Positions 1 through 5,563 of a stretch of DNA of 7,944 nt are shown one piece after another (the stretch's first letter is position 1; every line of letters starts with the position of its first letter). Position numbers and translations under genes: made by a program. Under the pieces are notes generated by a model. It ran no database searches and was not told the origin of the DNA. It was given only the letters and a program-made list of their open reading frames with translations. Source of the stretch: an uncultured Megasphaera sp. (lineage in GTDB: Bacteria; Bacillota; Negativicutes; Veillonellales; Megasphaeraceae); contig NZ_CATWFF010000095.1 of assembly GCF_958350005.1 (NCBI RefSeq), forward strand, positions 1-7,944. Direction: 5' to 3'.

Positions 1-38
1 CGTATATATAATAACAATTAAATTCATTCTTGTCTACT

Positions 39-73
39 CCATTCCGACATTTAACAGCCCATTCCGACATTTA
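39..73. repeat. 15-nt direct repeat, two copies 20 nt apart
   Basis: CCATTCCGACATTTA occurs at 39-53 and again at 59-73. It lies between the operon terminator and the window edge, outside any gene that can be supported. Read on the minus strand, the units contain TGTTAAATGTCGGAATGG, a layout similar to the repeated terminal motifs of IS21-family elements; that link is inference only. Nothing else was recognised in 1-86. Confidence 0.8.
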
Positions 74-86
74 TTTTATAAAAGCG

Positions 87-139
87 AAAAAAATCGTTTT
101 TACCGGCATCATGTACGACGTAATACCGATAAAAACGAT
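87..139 (-). terminator. Intrinsic terminator of the pil operon
   Basis: Starting 22 bases after the pilO stop, arms 123-139 and 93-109 form a 17-bp stem on the minus-strand RNA. Two of the pairs are G-U; on the plus strand the same positions would be C-A mismatches, so the hairpin is built for minus-strand transcripts. The stem is followed directly by six U residues (87-92). A small TAC/GTA stem caps the loop region. Confidence 0.8.
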
Positions 140-161
140 AGTCTTAAAAGGATTCATGATT

Positions 162-608
162 TTATATGCGAATATGCAAGATAAGGTTCTCCTCCTTTTT
201 CTCCATTTTTATAAGCTGCACTTGTGAAAATAATAACGCATATTCCAGTCGGTTAAGAAAGGAAACAGCCCCATAATAGGAGCCGCAGACCTCCGCTTCG
301 TAGCCTTCAGCGTCCTGAAACAATGCATGAAAAGAAAGGATCTGCATCCCTTCTTCCCGGGCACAATCAGTAAGGACAGTCATGCGGTCCTGGTCCTTCT
401 TATTCCATTGCTGCAGCACTTCTTCCCGATAATTTTGAGGAGTTACATGGGCCGCATAGGCAAGGGTCTGTTCCGTACAGCTTTTCCAGTTTTTCCAGGA
501 GGAGTACGAATATATACTGTATCCCAGACTGCACAGGCATAGTATCAACAGGACCAGACATGCTATTCCTTTTTGTCTATTTGTTGGTTTCTTCTTCAGC
601 AGCTCCAT
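162..608 (-). CDS. pilO: PilO-like inner-membrane alignment protein
   Basis: Small bitopic protein, 148 aa, last gene of the operon and directly after PilN. A short basic cytoplasmic tail (MELLKKKPTNRQKG) precedes one transmembrane helix (about 14-33). A periplasmic helical stretch follows (res 38-90, with EEVLQQWNKKDQDR). The C-terminal part EVCGSYYGAVSFLNRLEYALLFSQVQLIKM (106-135) fits the PilO pattern 'v.G.Y....f...L......v.i..l'. The final strand is NLILHIRI. It is shorter than typical PilO (~200 aa), mainly in the coiled-coil region. GGAGG lies 12 bases before the ATG, rather far, and the gene overlaps pilN by 32 bp, so translation may be coupled. Identity as PilO rests on topology, position and the final motif. 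Confidence 0.8.
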   Translation of the reverse strand: MELLKKKPTNRQKGIACLVLLILCLCSLGYSIYSYSSWKNWKSCTEQTLAYAAHVTPQNYREEVLQQWNKKDQDRMTVLTDCAREEGMQILSFHALFQDAEGYEAEVCGSYYGAVSFLNRLEYALLFSQVQLIKMEKKEENLILHIRI

Positions 609-1119
609 GCCGCAGTTCTACCTCCAGTTTGAATGGTGCCATATTCTGGTCTGTTTTTTTACCGGTACTGACAGATACACGCTGAACCAGCGGATGACGG
701 CGCAGTGTGTCCCGCCACTTCTGTTCCGCTCCCTGACTGCCTGTGTATCCGGAAAGGATTACATTCTGTTTCTGTGCTGTCAGCCGTTCTACCATAACAC
801 CTGGCGGTTTCGTATCGCTTAGCATGACCAGAACGGCTGACCAGGAAATGTATTCTTTCTGGTGTTCCTCCATCTGTTTGACTGTCTGCTGCAGTTTCTT
901 TTCTATCGTATTTTGCCGGATGATCTGCTTCTGTACCGGAAACGCCTGATCCTGATACCGTTGTTTTTCCTCTGCTGCCAACGAAGAAAATATCATCCCT
1001 GCGGCAACAGCACCAATGCTTATACTAAAAAGCAGGCCTGACAGAATCCCCAGCGGAAGGCCTGCGAGCCGTGTCTGCCAGGATTGCCGCTGCGCATCGG
1101 GAATAAGATTATACCGCAT
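577..1119 (-). CDS. pilN: PilN-like inner-membrane alignment protein
   Basis: Bitopic membrane protein of the PilMNO alignment complex, 180 aa. The N-terminus MRYNLIP matches the short cytoplasmic 'NLLP' tail by which PilN binds PilM. One transmembrane helix lies at about 20-47, followed by a charged coiled-coil stretch (48-90: many Glu, Gln, Lys). The C-terminal ferredoxin-like PilN core runs from ISWSAVLVML (91-100) through PPGVMVERL and NVILSGYTGS to FKLEVEL (163-169). This order (W...L, P.GV.L..L, l.l.G) is characteristic of the family. Length is normal. AGGAGG lies five bases before the ATG and overlaps the pilM TAG stop. Its 3' end overlaps pilO by 32 bp. The only uncertainty is the partner, because the PilM-like protein is so diverged. 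Confidence 0.88.
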   Translation of the reverse strand: MRYNLIPDAQRQSWQTRLAGLPLGILSGLLFSISIGAVAAGMIFSSLAAEEKQRYQDQAFPVQKQIIRQNTIEKKLQQTVKQMEEHQKEYISWSAVLVMLSDTKPPGVMVERLTAQKQNVILSGYTGSQGAEQKWRDTLRRHPLVQRVSVSTGKKTDQNMAPFKLEVELRHGAAEEETNK

Positions 1120-1128
1120 CTGTGCCTC

Positions 1129-1902
1129 CTAATCTGATGCCACCATGGCCGCTGCCGGAGAAAGATCCCATTGCGCTGCCAGTTTCCGGGAAGCCTGTGA
1201 CCCAACCTCCAAAGACCAACGCGACCCATTTCCGTTTAGCCACACAATGGCAGACCCTTCCTTACAGCCATGCTGCCGGAGCAGTTCTGCCCCTTCTGGC
1301 GGGAGCGTCTCTATGCATTGATAGGTTATGACTTCTCCATCTTCCATCACCATAACATGAACCTGACCAGGTTCACAGATATACAGCGATCCCGAATCAC
1401 GATGCCACCGTCCGGCAACTGCCGGAAGTACATCGATCCGTTCCGGCCAGGTACAGCAGATACGGTGCCAGGCATCCAGCAGATATTGAATGGAATCACT
1501 GGGATAGGCAGCAGCAATCCATTCATATCCGCCTGAGGGAAGACGTTTACGCCGCCGCTGCACATCCAGTTCACAGGAAACAGCTCCACTGCTGATTCCA
1601 TCCCAGTCTGCCATCTGAAGGGCTTCACGCCGTTTTTCTGCCGGTATATCCAGCAGTTTCCAGCGAAGAGAAGGACCGCCTACAATAAAAGTGGCCCTGT
1701 AAGGCTGCAGTGAATAGATACGGACCAGTTGCTGCAGATGATGGAACGTACTGTCAGCACTTCGATTCCATTCTTCCGGATAGTCATAGATACAGGCCTG
1801 ACATTCCTGTATAGTGCCGAACCAGGACCGCTGTATCTTTACAATACAGGCCTGCCGCAGACCGAACCAAATCCGTACGCTTCGCCGTCGAAATGTCTGC
1901 AA
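1129..1902 (-). CDS. pilM: Degenerate PilM-like protein (TTG start)
   Basis: Product of 257 aa directly before PilN and PilO, the standard place for the actin-like cytoplasmic protein PilM. The fold pattern is PilM-like. FGLRQACIVKI (about 13-23) stands where IGIDIGSSSIK would be. GPSLRWKLLDIPAEKRREAL (about 76-95) resembles the 'LP......EAI' segment. YEWIAAAYP resembles the VAVP strand, and GSLYICEPGQVHVMVMEDGEV resembles the second phosphate-loop strand. Conserved Asp/Gly/Ser residues of both phosphate loops are absent, and the protein is ~100 residues shorter than PilM, so ATP binding is doubtful. The start is TTG at 1902, eight bases after AAGGAGG. The upstream in-frame GTG at 1911 lies within the ribosome binding site itself and cannot be the start. 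The assignment is inference from context plus pattern. Confidence 0.65.
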   Translation of the reverse strand: MQTFRRRSVRIWFGLRQACIVKIQRSWFGTIQECQACIYDYPEEWNRSADSTFHHLQQLVRIYSLQPYRATFIVGGPSLRWKLLDIPAEKRREALQMADWDGISSGAVSCELDVQRRRKRLPSGGYEWIAAAYPSDSIQYLLDAWHRICCTWPERIDVLPAVAGRWHRDSGSLYICEPGQVHVMVMEDGEVITYQCIETLPPEGAELLRQHGCKEGSAIVWLNGNGSRWSLEVGSQASRKLAAQWDLSPAAAMVASD

Positions 1903-1910
1903 CGGATTCA

Positions 1911-1917
1911 CCTCCTT
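1911..1917 (-). promoter_or_regulatory. Ribosome binding site that decides the pilM-like start
   Basis: AAGGAGG on the minus strand overlaps the preceding TAA stop. The last G is the first base of the in-frame GTG at 1911, which rules that codon out as the start. Eight bases downstream is TTG at 1902, the only initiator at proper spacing. Confidence 0.8.
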
Positions 1918-2350
1918 AATAGGTTACCTGCCGGATAACATACTGTGTGTGCCCTTCTTCATCTGCCTGCACAGTAAACTGAATCCCGCAGGTGCGCCGC
2001 AGCTGGAGAGAATCGGAAATAACCGATGCCCGAAGAAATCCGTTAAAAGGCAGTTGATACGGCGAGGATACACACTGCATTTCCAGGCGCTGGCCAGGAA
2101 AGACGATGCCGTATGGGTCATCTGCTTCCCAGTTTTTCCTGGCCGGCACATCCTGCCAGGGACGACGGGCCATTTCATCCCAGCCAACAAGCACCATACT
2201 TTCTGCTGCATATTCCAGCTGAACTGCCGTACAATACTGCCGGGCCGATCGGATATATGCATTTGCCAGAGACGAAGCTGACAGCGAAATGGCCAGGACA
2301 ACCGCACCCAGCCACAGCATATATAAGGTAAGAAATCCATTTCGTTTCAT
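1916..2350 (-). CDS. Minor prepilin, GspK/PilX-like
   Basis: Pilin-like protein of 144 aa. The leader is only five residues (MKRNG), followed by FLTLYMLWLGAVVLAISLSASSLANAY, with Phe at +1 and Tyr at +5. GspK proteins are known to lack Glu at +5, so this fits the tip-most K/X role. The segment QYCTAVQLEYAAESMVLVGW (39-58) resembles the PilX/GspK helix in which an Ala-Ala-Glu motif follows the transmembrane part. Three cysteines (C40, C93, C121) could form a disulfide in the envelope. It is much shorter than GspK (~300 aa) and nearer to PilX or ComGG. The start was chosen because it overlaps the previous stop by 4 bp (ATGA) with GGGGGA six bases upstream; the frame stays open to 2401. The TAA stop is fused to the next ribosome binding site (TAAGGAGG). 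Confidence 0.78.
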   Translation of the reverse strand: MKRNGFLTLYMLWLGAVVLAISLSASSLANAYIRSARQYCTAVQLEYAAESMVLVGWDEMARRPWQDVPARKNWEADDPYGIVFPGQRLEMQCVSSPYQLPFNGFLRASVISDSLQLRRTCGIQFTVQADEEGHTQYVIRQVTY

Positions 2351-2877
2351 TGTGTCCCCCAATAGGTCTGCATCGGTGTAATGTACAGTATGCAGGGCCA
2401 CGTCTGGCCGCTTACCGTATCATACAACACAATATGTACCTGCAGTACGTCACCATGCTGCGAAAAATAAGGTATATCCGGCTGCGGCTGCACGCGAATT
2501 CGGCTGCTTCCTTTGGCGCCGCCGGTTAATGGCTGCATTACGTTATTGCTCATGATCCGGTATACTGTACTGCCGCCAACGGAAAATCCACTGGACAGAT
2601 TGTCTTCATCCAAATAGCGTATAGTATTGTTCGTAACCCGATGGCCATGAGAAACGCGGAGGTCTCCATATATCGTTTCTTCCAGAACCATTCCCTGCCG
2701 GGACAGTTCTTCCCACGCTTCACCTTCCCGGCAGGTCCGGATAATCTGTACCGTCAGCGGCAGCATAGCCGCCAGAAGCAGGGCCATGAGTACTGCTGCC
2801 ACGCACAGGTCCAGCAGGATAAAGCCATTAGGGCCGGGCCTGCGCCGCCAGGCGGCGAAACAAAAGAACCGTTCCAT
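2347..2877 (-). CDS. Minor prepilin, GspJ/PilW/ComGF-like
   Basis: Pilin-like protein of 176 aa. The 18-residue leader (RRRPGPNG before the cut) is followed by FILLDLCVAAVLMALLLAA, with Phe at +1 and Asp23 at +5. After the hydrophobic helix comes EAWEELSRQGMVLEETIYGDLR (about 53-74), close to the GspJ/PilW helix pattern (L.R....LE..I..DLR). The remaining 100 residues are beta-rich with Gly/Ser turns, longer than in the H- and I-like proteins, as usual for J-type pilins. The ATG at 2877 lies 12 nt after GGAGG (part of GGAGGTGATC, a long match to the 16S anti-SD), and the gene overlaps the previous one by 50 bp. It shares the stop-start ATGA with the next gene. ComGF is an equally valid comparison; direct homology is not provable by eye. 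Confidence 0.78.
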   Translation of the reverse strand: MERFFCFAAWRRRPGPNGFILLDLCVAAVLMALLLAAMLPLTVQIIRTCREGEAWEELSRQGMVLEETIYGDLRVSHGHRVTNNTIRYLDEDNLSSGFSVGGSTVYRIMSNNVMQPLTGGAKGSSRIRVQPQPDIPYFSQHGDVLQVHIVLYDTVSGQTWPCILYITPMQTYWGTQ

Positions 2878-3220
2878 CAGGCAAGATCACCTCCACTGTA
2901 TATTTTCTGTATTCCCGCAGCTCCTCTGCCGTTGTTCGGACCGAATAGGTATGGCCATTGTGCGAGGCAGCGTGCTGCCATTCTCCCACTTGTTCCTGCT
3001 GTTGAATCCGCTCCATTTCTGTCCGCCCTACGGAAGCGGCACCAGTCAAAAACTGGGCCTGCCGATACGTCGAAACAGTATATTTCGCAGCAGAAGCGGC
3101 CGGCAGAAGGAGAAGCAGGCCTACAGATACAGCAGCCAGTGCATCGGCTGAAGCCAGTCCATTTCGTTTATTCCAGCCGTATGCGTCCCGTCTGCGCCGC
3201 CACCACAATTTTGCGTTCAT
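2828..3220 (-). CDS. Minor prepilin, GspI/PilV-like
   Basis: Small pilin-like protein, 130 aa from the chosen ATG. A 21-residue, strongly basic leader (RRRRDAYGWNKRNG) precedes LASADALAAVSVGLLLLLPA, so the predicted cut is after Gly21 with Leu at +1 and Asp (not Glu) at +5. The helix runs into GRTEMERIQQQEQ, resembling the 'A..E..' helix of GspI/PilV, and the C-terminal strand YTVEVILPDG resembles the closing beta strand of that family. The assignment rests on position (second of four minor pilins) and fold pattern, not strong identity. The start is ambiguous: ATG at 3220 overlaps the previous gene by 53 bp with no clear ribosome binding site, while ATG at 3259 has AAGGAAGG seven bases upstream but gives a 34-residue leader and a 92-bp overlap. 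Confidence 0.75.
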   Translation of the reverse strand: MNAKLWWRRRRDAYGWNKRNGLASADALAAVSVGLLLLLPAASAAKYTVSTYRQAQFLTGAASVGRTEMERIQQQEQVGEWQHAASHNGHTYSVRTTAEELREYRKYTVEVILPDGTVLLFRRLAAQARP

Positions 3221-3647
3221 ATGTCCGATCCGAATCTGATATAATAACTTCCATGTCATAGCGCGGCCTTCCTTTTTGATTAAATGAAAACTCCTTGCGG
3301 CCTTCGTCACTTACGCGAACGATAACCCCGTCAGGATAGGTACGGGTCTTTTGCTCCATATACTGACGCTGTATGACATACCGGTGCCGGTATACCAGGA
3401 GTCTCCGGGAATCGTTGAGAGCCAGGCCATTGGTCAGTGCGTGCTGACGAAGGAGCTGCAGTTCTATAGCCAGTTCCCGCGTCAGCACATCAACCTGACG
3501 CCGCTGGGGATGCCACACCAAAGAAGGCATGACCGTCATTGCAACGAGGCCCAGCAATACGAGGACAATCATACATTCTGTCAGTGATACAAAGCCATTA
3601 TTTCTCCTTACCCGATCCAGGAAAGAATCGTTTCGCCAACGCCCCAT
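3168..3647 (-). CDS. Minor prepilin, GspH/FimU-like
   Basis: Predicted initiator or tip pilin of 159 aa. An 18-residue basic leader ends in RRNNG, then FVSLTECMIVLVLLGL starts a hydrophobic helix (res 19-41). The body has an amphipathic helix with TRELAIELQLLRQHA (res 56-70), typical of GspH/FimT, and ends in VVAAQTGRIRLE, matching the closing strand of that family. Counted from the cleavage site, +5 is Thr and the Glu is at +6, which is unusual. The start at 3647 overlaps pilD by 40 bp; GGAGG lies about 12 nt upstream, so the start is uncertain. A better-looking AAGGAG-ATG at 3596-3610 is out of frame. The open frame reaches 3893 but would overlap pilD much more. It is the first of an H-I-J-K-like series. 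Confidence 0.82.
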   Translation of the reverse strand: MGRWRNDSFLDRVRRNNGFVSLTECMIVLVLLGLVAMTVMPSLVWHPQRRQVDVLTRELAIELQLLRQHALTNGLALNDSRRLLVYRHRYVIQRQYMEQKTRTYPDGVIVRVSDEGRKEFSFNQKGRPRYDMEVIISDSDRTYERKIVVAAQTGRIRLE

Positions 3648-4066
3648 GCTGTCCACCAGCCTCCCCAAATAAAAGGGCCAAAGGGAATCACCCCCTTTCC
3701 TGCCCATACTGTATGAATAAGGGCAAACACAGCGGCTGCCGCAAAAGCCGTTACAACCATGACATAGGCCGTCTGGCCCTGACAGCCTATGCACAGCGCA
3801 GCAATCAGCAGCCCGTCTCCTGCTCCCAATCCTTTTGGAAACACCCAGGCAGCGATCAAAAAGGCAATGCTTATGACTCCTGCCATGTACCAATCGGGAC
3901 CCACCAGGTTTCCGGCCCAGGCAGCAATATTCACAACAGCTGCTATGCCGATGAGTTCATAGGGAATCCAATACCATTTAATATCGGTATACAGTGTAAT
4001 TACTGTACAAAAGGCAAGGATGGAAATCCAGGCACTGTACAGTAGATCCGTCGGTACAGGCATCAT
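3608..4066 (-). CDS. pilD: A24-family prepilin peptidase, peptidase domain only
   Basis: Integral-membrane aspartyl protease that removes prepilin leaders at the cytoplasmic face. The 152-aa product has both catalytic aspartates in family context: D28 in TDIKWYWIP and D84 in GAGDG. It also has the late motif PFGPF (near res 128-132). About five to six hydrophobic segments fill the sequence. The N-terminal domain of classical 250-290-aa PilD, with its zinc-binding cysteines and N-methyltransferase activity, is missing; the protein starts just before the peptidase helices. AAGGAG lies 9 nt before the ATG (two tandem ATG codons at 4064-4066 and 4061-4063). It sits between the major pilin and the minor pilins, its likely substrates. 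Its stop lies inside the next gene, with a 40-bp overlap. Confidence 0.92.
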   Translation of the reverse strand: MMPVPTDLLYSAWISILAFCTVITLYTDIKWYWIPYELIGIAAVVNIAAWAGNLVGPDWYMAGVISIAFLIAAWVFPKGLGAGDGLLIAALCIGCQGQTAYVMVVTAFAAAAVFALIHTVWAGKGVIPFGPFIWGGWWTAWGVGETILSWIG

Positions 4067-4071
4067 GCAGC

Positions 4072-4089
4072 ATCACTCCTTTTCATTAC
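4072..4089 (-). repeat. 18-nt repeat copy 2: pilA stop plus pilD ribosome binding site
   Basis: The minus-strand 18-mer GTAATGAAAAGGAGTGAT is identical to that at 4509-4526. It contains the pilA TAA stop and the AAGGAG used by pilD (9 bases before its ATG). Confidence 0.95.
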
Positions 4090-4502
4090 GGCTGATCGGT
4101 CGTTCCCTTGCGATGGGTGCCAATAGAATCATAGGTTACGCCGTCAAAGCTGCCGGAAACTACGCCTTTGTCGCTGATAGTATAATCGGAATTATCGGGA
4201 AGCTTGGGCACTGACTGGAGATAGGCTTTTCCCGTACTGTCCTCTTCGGCCAGTACATCAATGGAAGTCGGATAGGAACCCTTGTCGATCTCATACAAGG
4301 CGGCTGCATTGCTGATGGTATGCAAATCTGCTTCAATCTTGGCAATTTTGGCAGTCTTGCTGGCTGCAGTAAACCGCGGTACGGCAACGGAACTGAGAAT
4401 CAGGATAATACTTACGACAATAAGCATTTCCAATAAGGAAAAACCGTTCCTGCCCTGTTTCTTACGAGATACAACAACCCAATTCCGAATACGTGTCAAC
4501 AT
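4086..4502 (-). CDS. pilA: Major type IV prepilin (PilA/ComGC-like)
   Basis: Precursor of the main fibre subunit, 138 aa. A 20-residue basic leader (RKKQGRNG before the cut) is followed by a textbook class III signal: cleavage after G20, Phe at +1 and Glu25 at +5 (FSLLEMLIVVS). A hydrophobic N-terminal helix runs to about residue 41 and continues into a Lys/Ala-rich amphipathic helix (res 45-70). The C-terminal globular part is short, has no cysteine and so no disulfide loop, and contains glycine- and aspartate-rich turns. The mature protein would be about 118 aa. The start was chosen because AAGGAG lies 10 nt upstream. The frame stays open to 4664, but that extension would run far into pilC. 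An in-frame ATG at 4523 (TAATG with the pilC stop) is a weaker alternative that would add seven residues. Confidence 0.93.
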   Translation of the reverse strand: MLTRIRNWVVVSRKKQGRNGFSLLEMLIVVSIILILSSVAVPRFTAASKTAKIAKIEADLHTISNAAALYEIDKGSYPTSIDVLAEEDSTGKAYLQSVPKLPDNSDYTISDKGVVSGSFDGVTYDSIGTHRKGTTDQP

Positions 4503-4508
4503 ACTACA

Positions 4509-4526
4509 ATCACTCCTTTTCATTAC
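4509..4526 (-). repeat. 18-nt repeat copy 1: pilC stop plus pilA ribosome binding site
   Basis: Same 18-mer as at 4072-4089. It contains the pilC TAA stop and the AAGGAG that decides the pilA start at 4502 (10-base spacing). The two copies bracket pilA exactly, 437 bases apart. Confidence 0.95.
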
Positions 4527-5563
4527 ATTACAATACCTGTCGCCATATCTAAGACTGGCAGCAGCAGGCAGACGATCACACTTCCTGTGCATATACCGAC
4601 GAACAGCAATACGACAGGGCCCAAAAAGCGCTGTATTTTTGCCATTTCTCCGGAAATCTGCCATTCATAATAGGAAGCAATGTGCTGCAGTGCGTCTTCA
4701 TACCGCCCTGTCGCTTCTCCGACAGTCAGCATGGTTTCAATATACAAGGTACCAAAACGTCCCTGTTTCACGGCTCTGCTGAACGACACCCCCTTTTCCA
4801 GACGCCGCCTTGTCTGACGCACCTGATTGCGGAACCACAAACTGGGAACAGCAGCAGCACTGTCATCTAAAGCCTGTAAGATAGGAATTCCACTGCCAAT
4901 CTGGACAGCTAAAATACGGCTGAATTTCTCCCAGCAAACAGTAATGCAGATGTTTCGTATCCATGAAATACGCAGGATATACTGTTCCAGCCTGATACAG
5001 ACATCCTGATTGCGAAGGGCCAGTCCCAGGGCCGCTGTACTTCCGACAGCAGCAGCGGCCAGCAGAAGGCCATATTGCTGCAGCCATTGAACAGCTGACA
5101 GAATCAGCTGGGTCGCCCTGGGCAAAGGCACAGCCATTTGCTGAAACATTTCTTCAAATACAGGGAGAATAAATACGACTGATCCCATACACAGCAGTCC
5201 TGAACAAGCCAGCAAAAAGATGGGATACGAAACGGCCTGAATCAACTTTCGCCGCTGCCTGGCATTTTTTTCATAATAGTCACCCAGCAGGCGCAGCATC
5301 GTTTCCATAGCCCCGGAATGTTCCCCGGCCCGGATCACATGGCAGGCCAAGGATGGAAATAATCCCGTTCTTCCCATCGCCTCTGACGGAGACAGCCCTC
5401 CTTCCATCAGTTTGGCCGCTCCCTCGATGCGGCGGTATTTCTTTACATCGCCCATATCGTGAAACAGCAGCCGCCAGGCCTGTATGAGCGGTATCCCAGC
5501 CTGTATCATTGTGCCGAGCTGATAAAAAATAAAGGACAACTCTGCTGAGGAATAGGTCTTCAT
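4523..5563 (-). CDS. pilC: PilC/GspF-family inner-membrane platform protein
   Basis: Polytopic cytoplasmic-membrane protein on which the pilus is assembled; it contacts PilB and PilT and passes pilins into the fibre. The 346-aa product has two repeated T2SSF domains (about 8-130 and 208-335). Each shows the family pattern of an amphipathic helix with GxPL/GIPI: QAGIPLIQAW near residue 21 and GSGIPILQAL near 223. Each also has an EHSG or EATG motif (res 81-84 and 283-286). Hydrophobic segments lie at about 112-134, 163-182 and 312-336, the usual three-helix layout. Length is a little under the usual 400 aa, with a short N-terminus. It overlaps pilT by ATGA and has no clear ribosome binding site of its own, which suggests translational coupling. 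The TAA stop is the first part of an 18-nt repeat seen again after pilA. Confidence 0.94.
   Translation of the reverse strand: MKTYSSAELSFIFYQLGTMIQAGIPLIQAWRLLFHDMGDVKKYRRIEGAAKLMEGGLSPSEAMGRTGLFPSLACHVIRAGEHSGAMETMLRLLGDYYEKNARQRRKLIQAVSYPIFLLACSGLLCMGSVVFILPVFEEMFQQMAVPLPRATQLILSAVQWLQQYGLLLAAAAVGSTAALGLALRNQDVCIRLEQYILRISWIRNICITVCWEKFSRILAVQIGSGIPILQALDDSAAAVPSLWFRNQVRQTRRRLEKGVSFSRAVKQGRFGTLYIETMLTVGEATGRYEDALQHIASYYEWQISGEMAKIQRFLGPVVLLFVGICTGSVIVCLLLPVLDMATGIVM

Noticed and set aside
71..157. 28-codon minus-strand frame (ATG at 157) after pilO
   Set aside because: It coincides with the operon terminator hairpin, has no ribosome binding site and no family features.
30..227. 65-aa plus-strand frame at the left end
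   Set aside because: No ribosome binding site; it crosses the terminator and runs into the pilO 3' end in antisense.
2641..3261. 206-aa plus-strand open frame
   Set aside because: It lies opposite three minor pilin genes, has no ribosome binding site or recognisable motif, and its Pro/Arg/Gln-rich composition is typical of an antisense shadow.
3168..3893. Longer H-like pilin frame starting at 3893
   Set aside because: It would cover more than half of pilD in another frame and give a 100-residue leader.
4527..4610. Possible internal promoter for pilA within the end of pilC
   Set aside because: The candidates (CTTAGA and TAATGT at 17 bp) match the -10 consensus poorly; not enough to call, although a separate pilA promoter would make biological sense.
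4086..4664. Longer pilA reading frame starting at 4664
   Set aside because: It would overlap pilC by about 140 bp and place ~74 residues before the cleavage site; AAGGAG upstream of 4502 supports the short leader.
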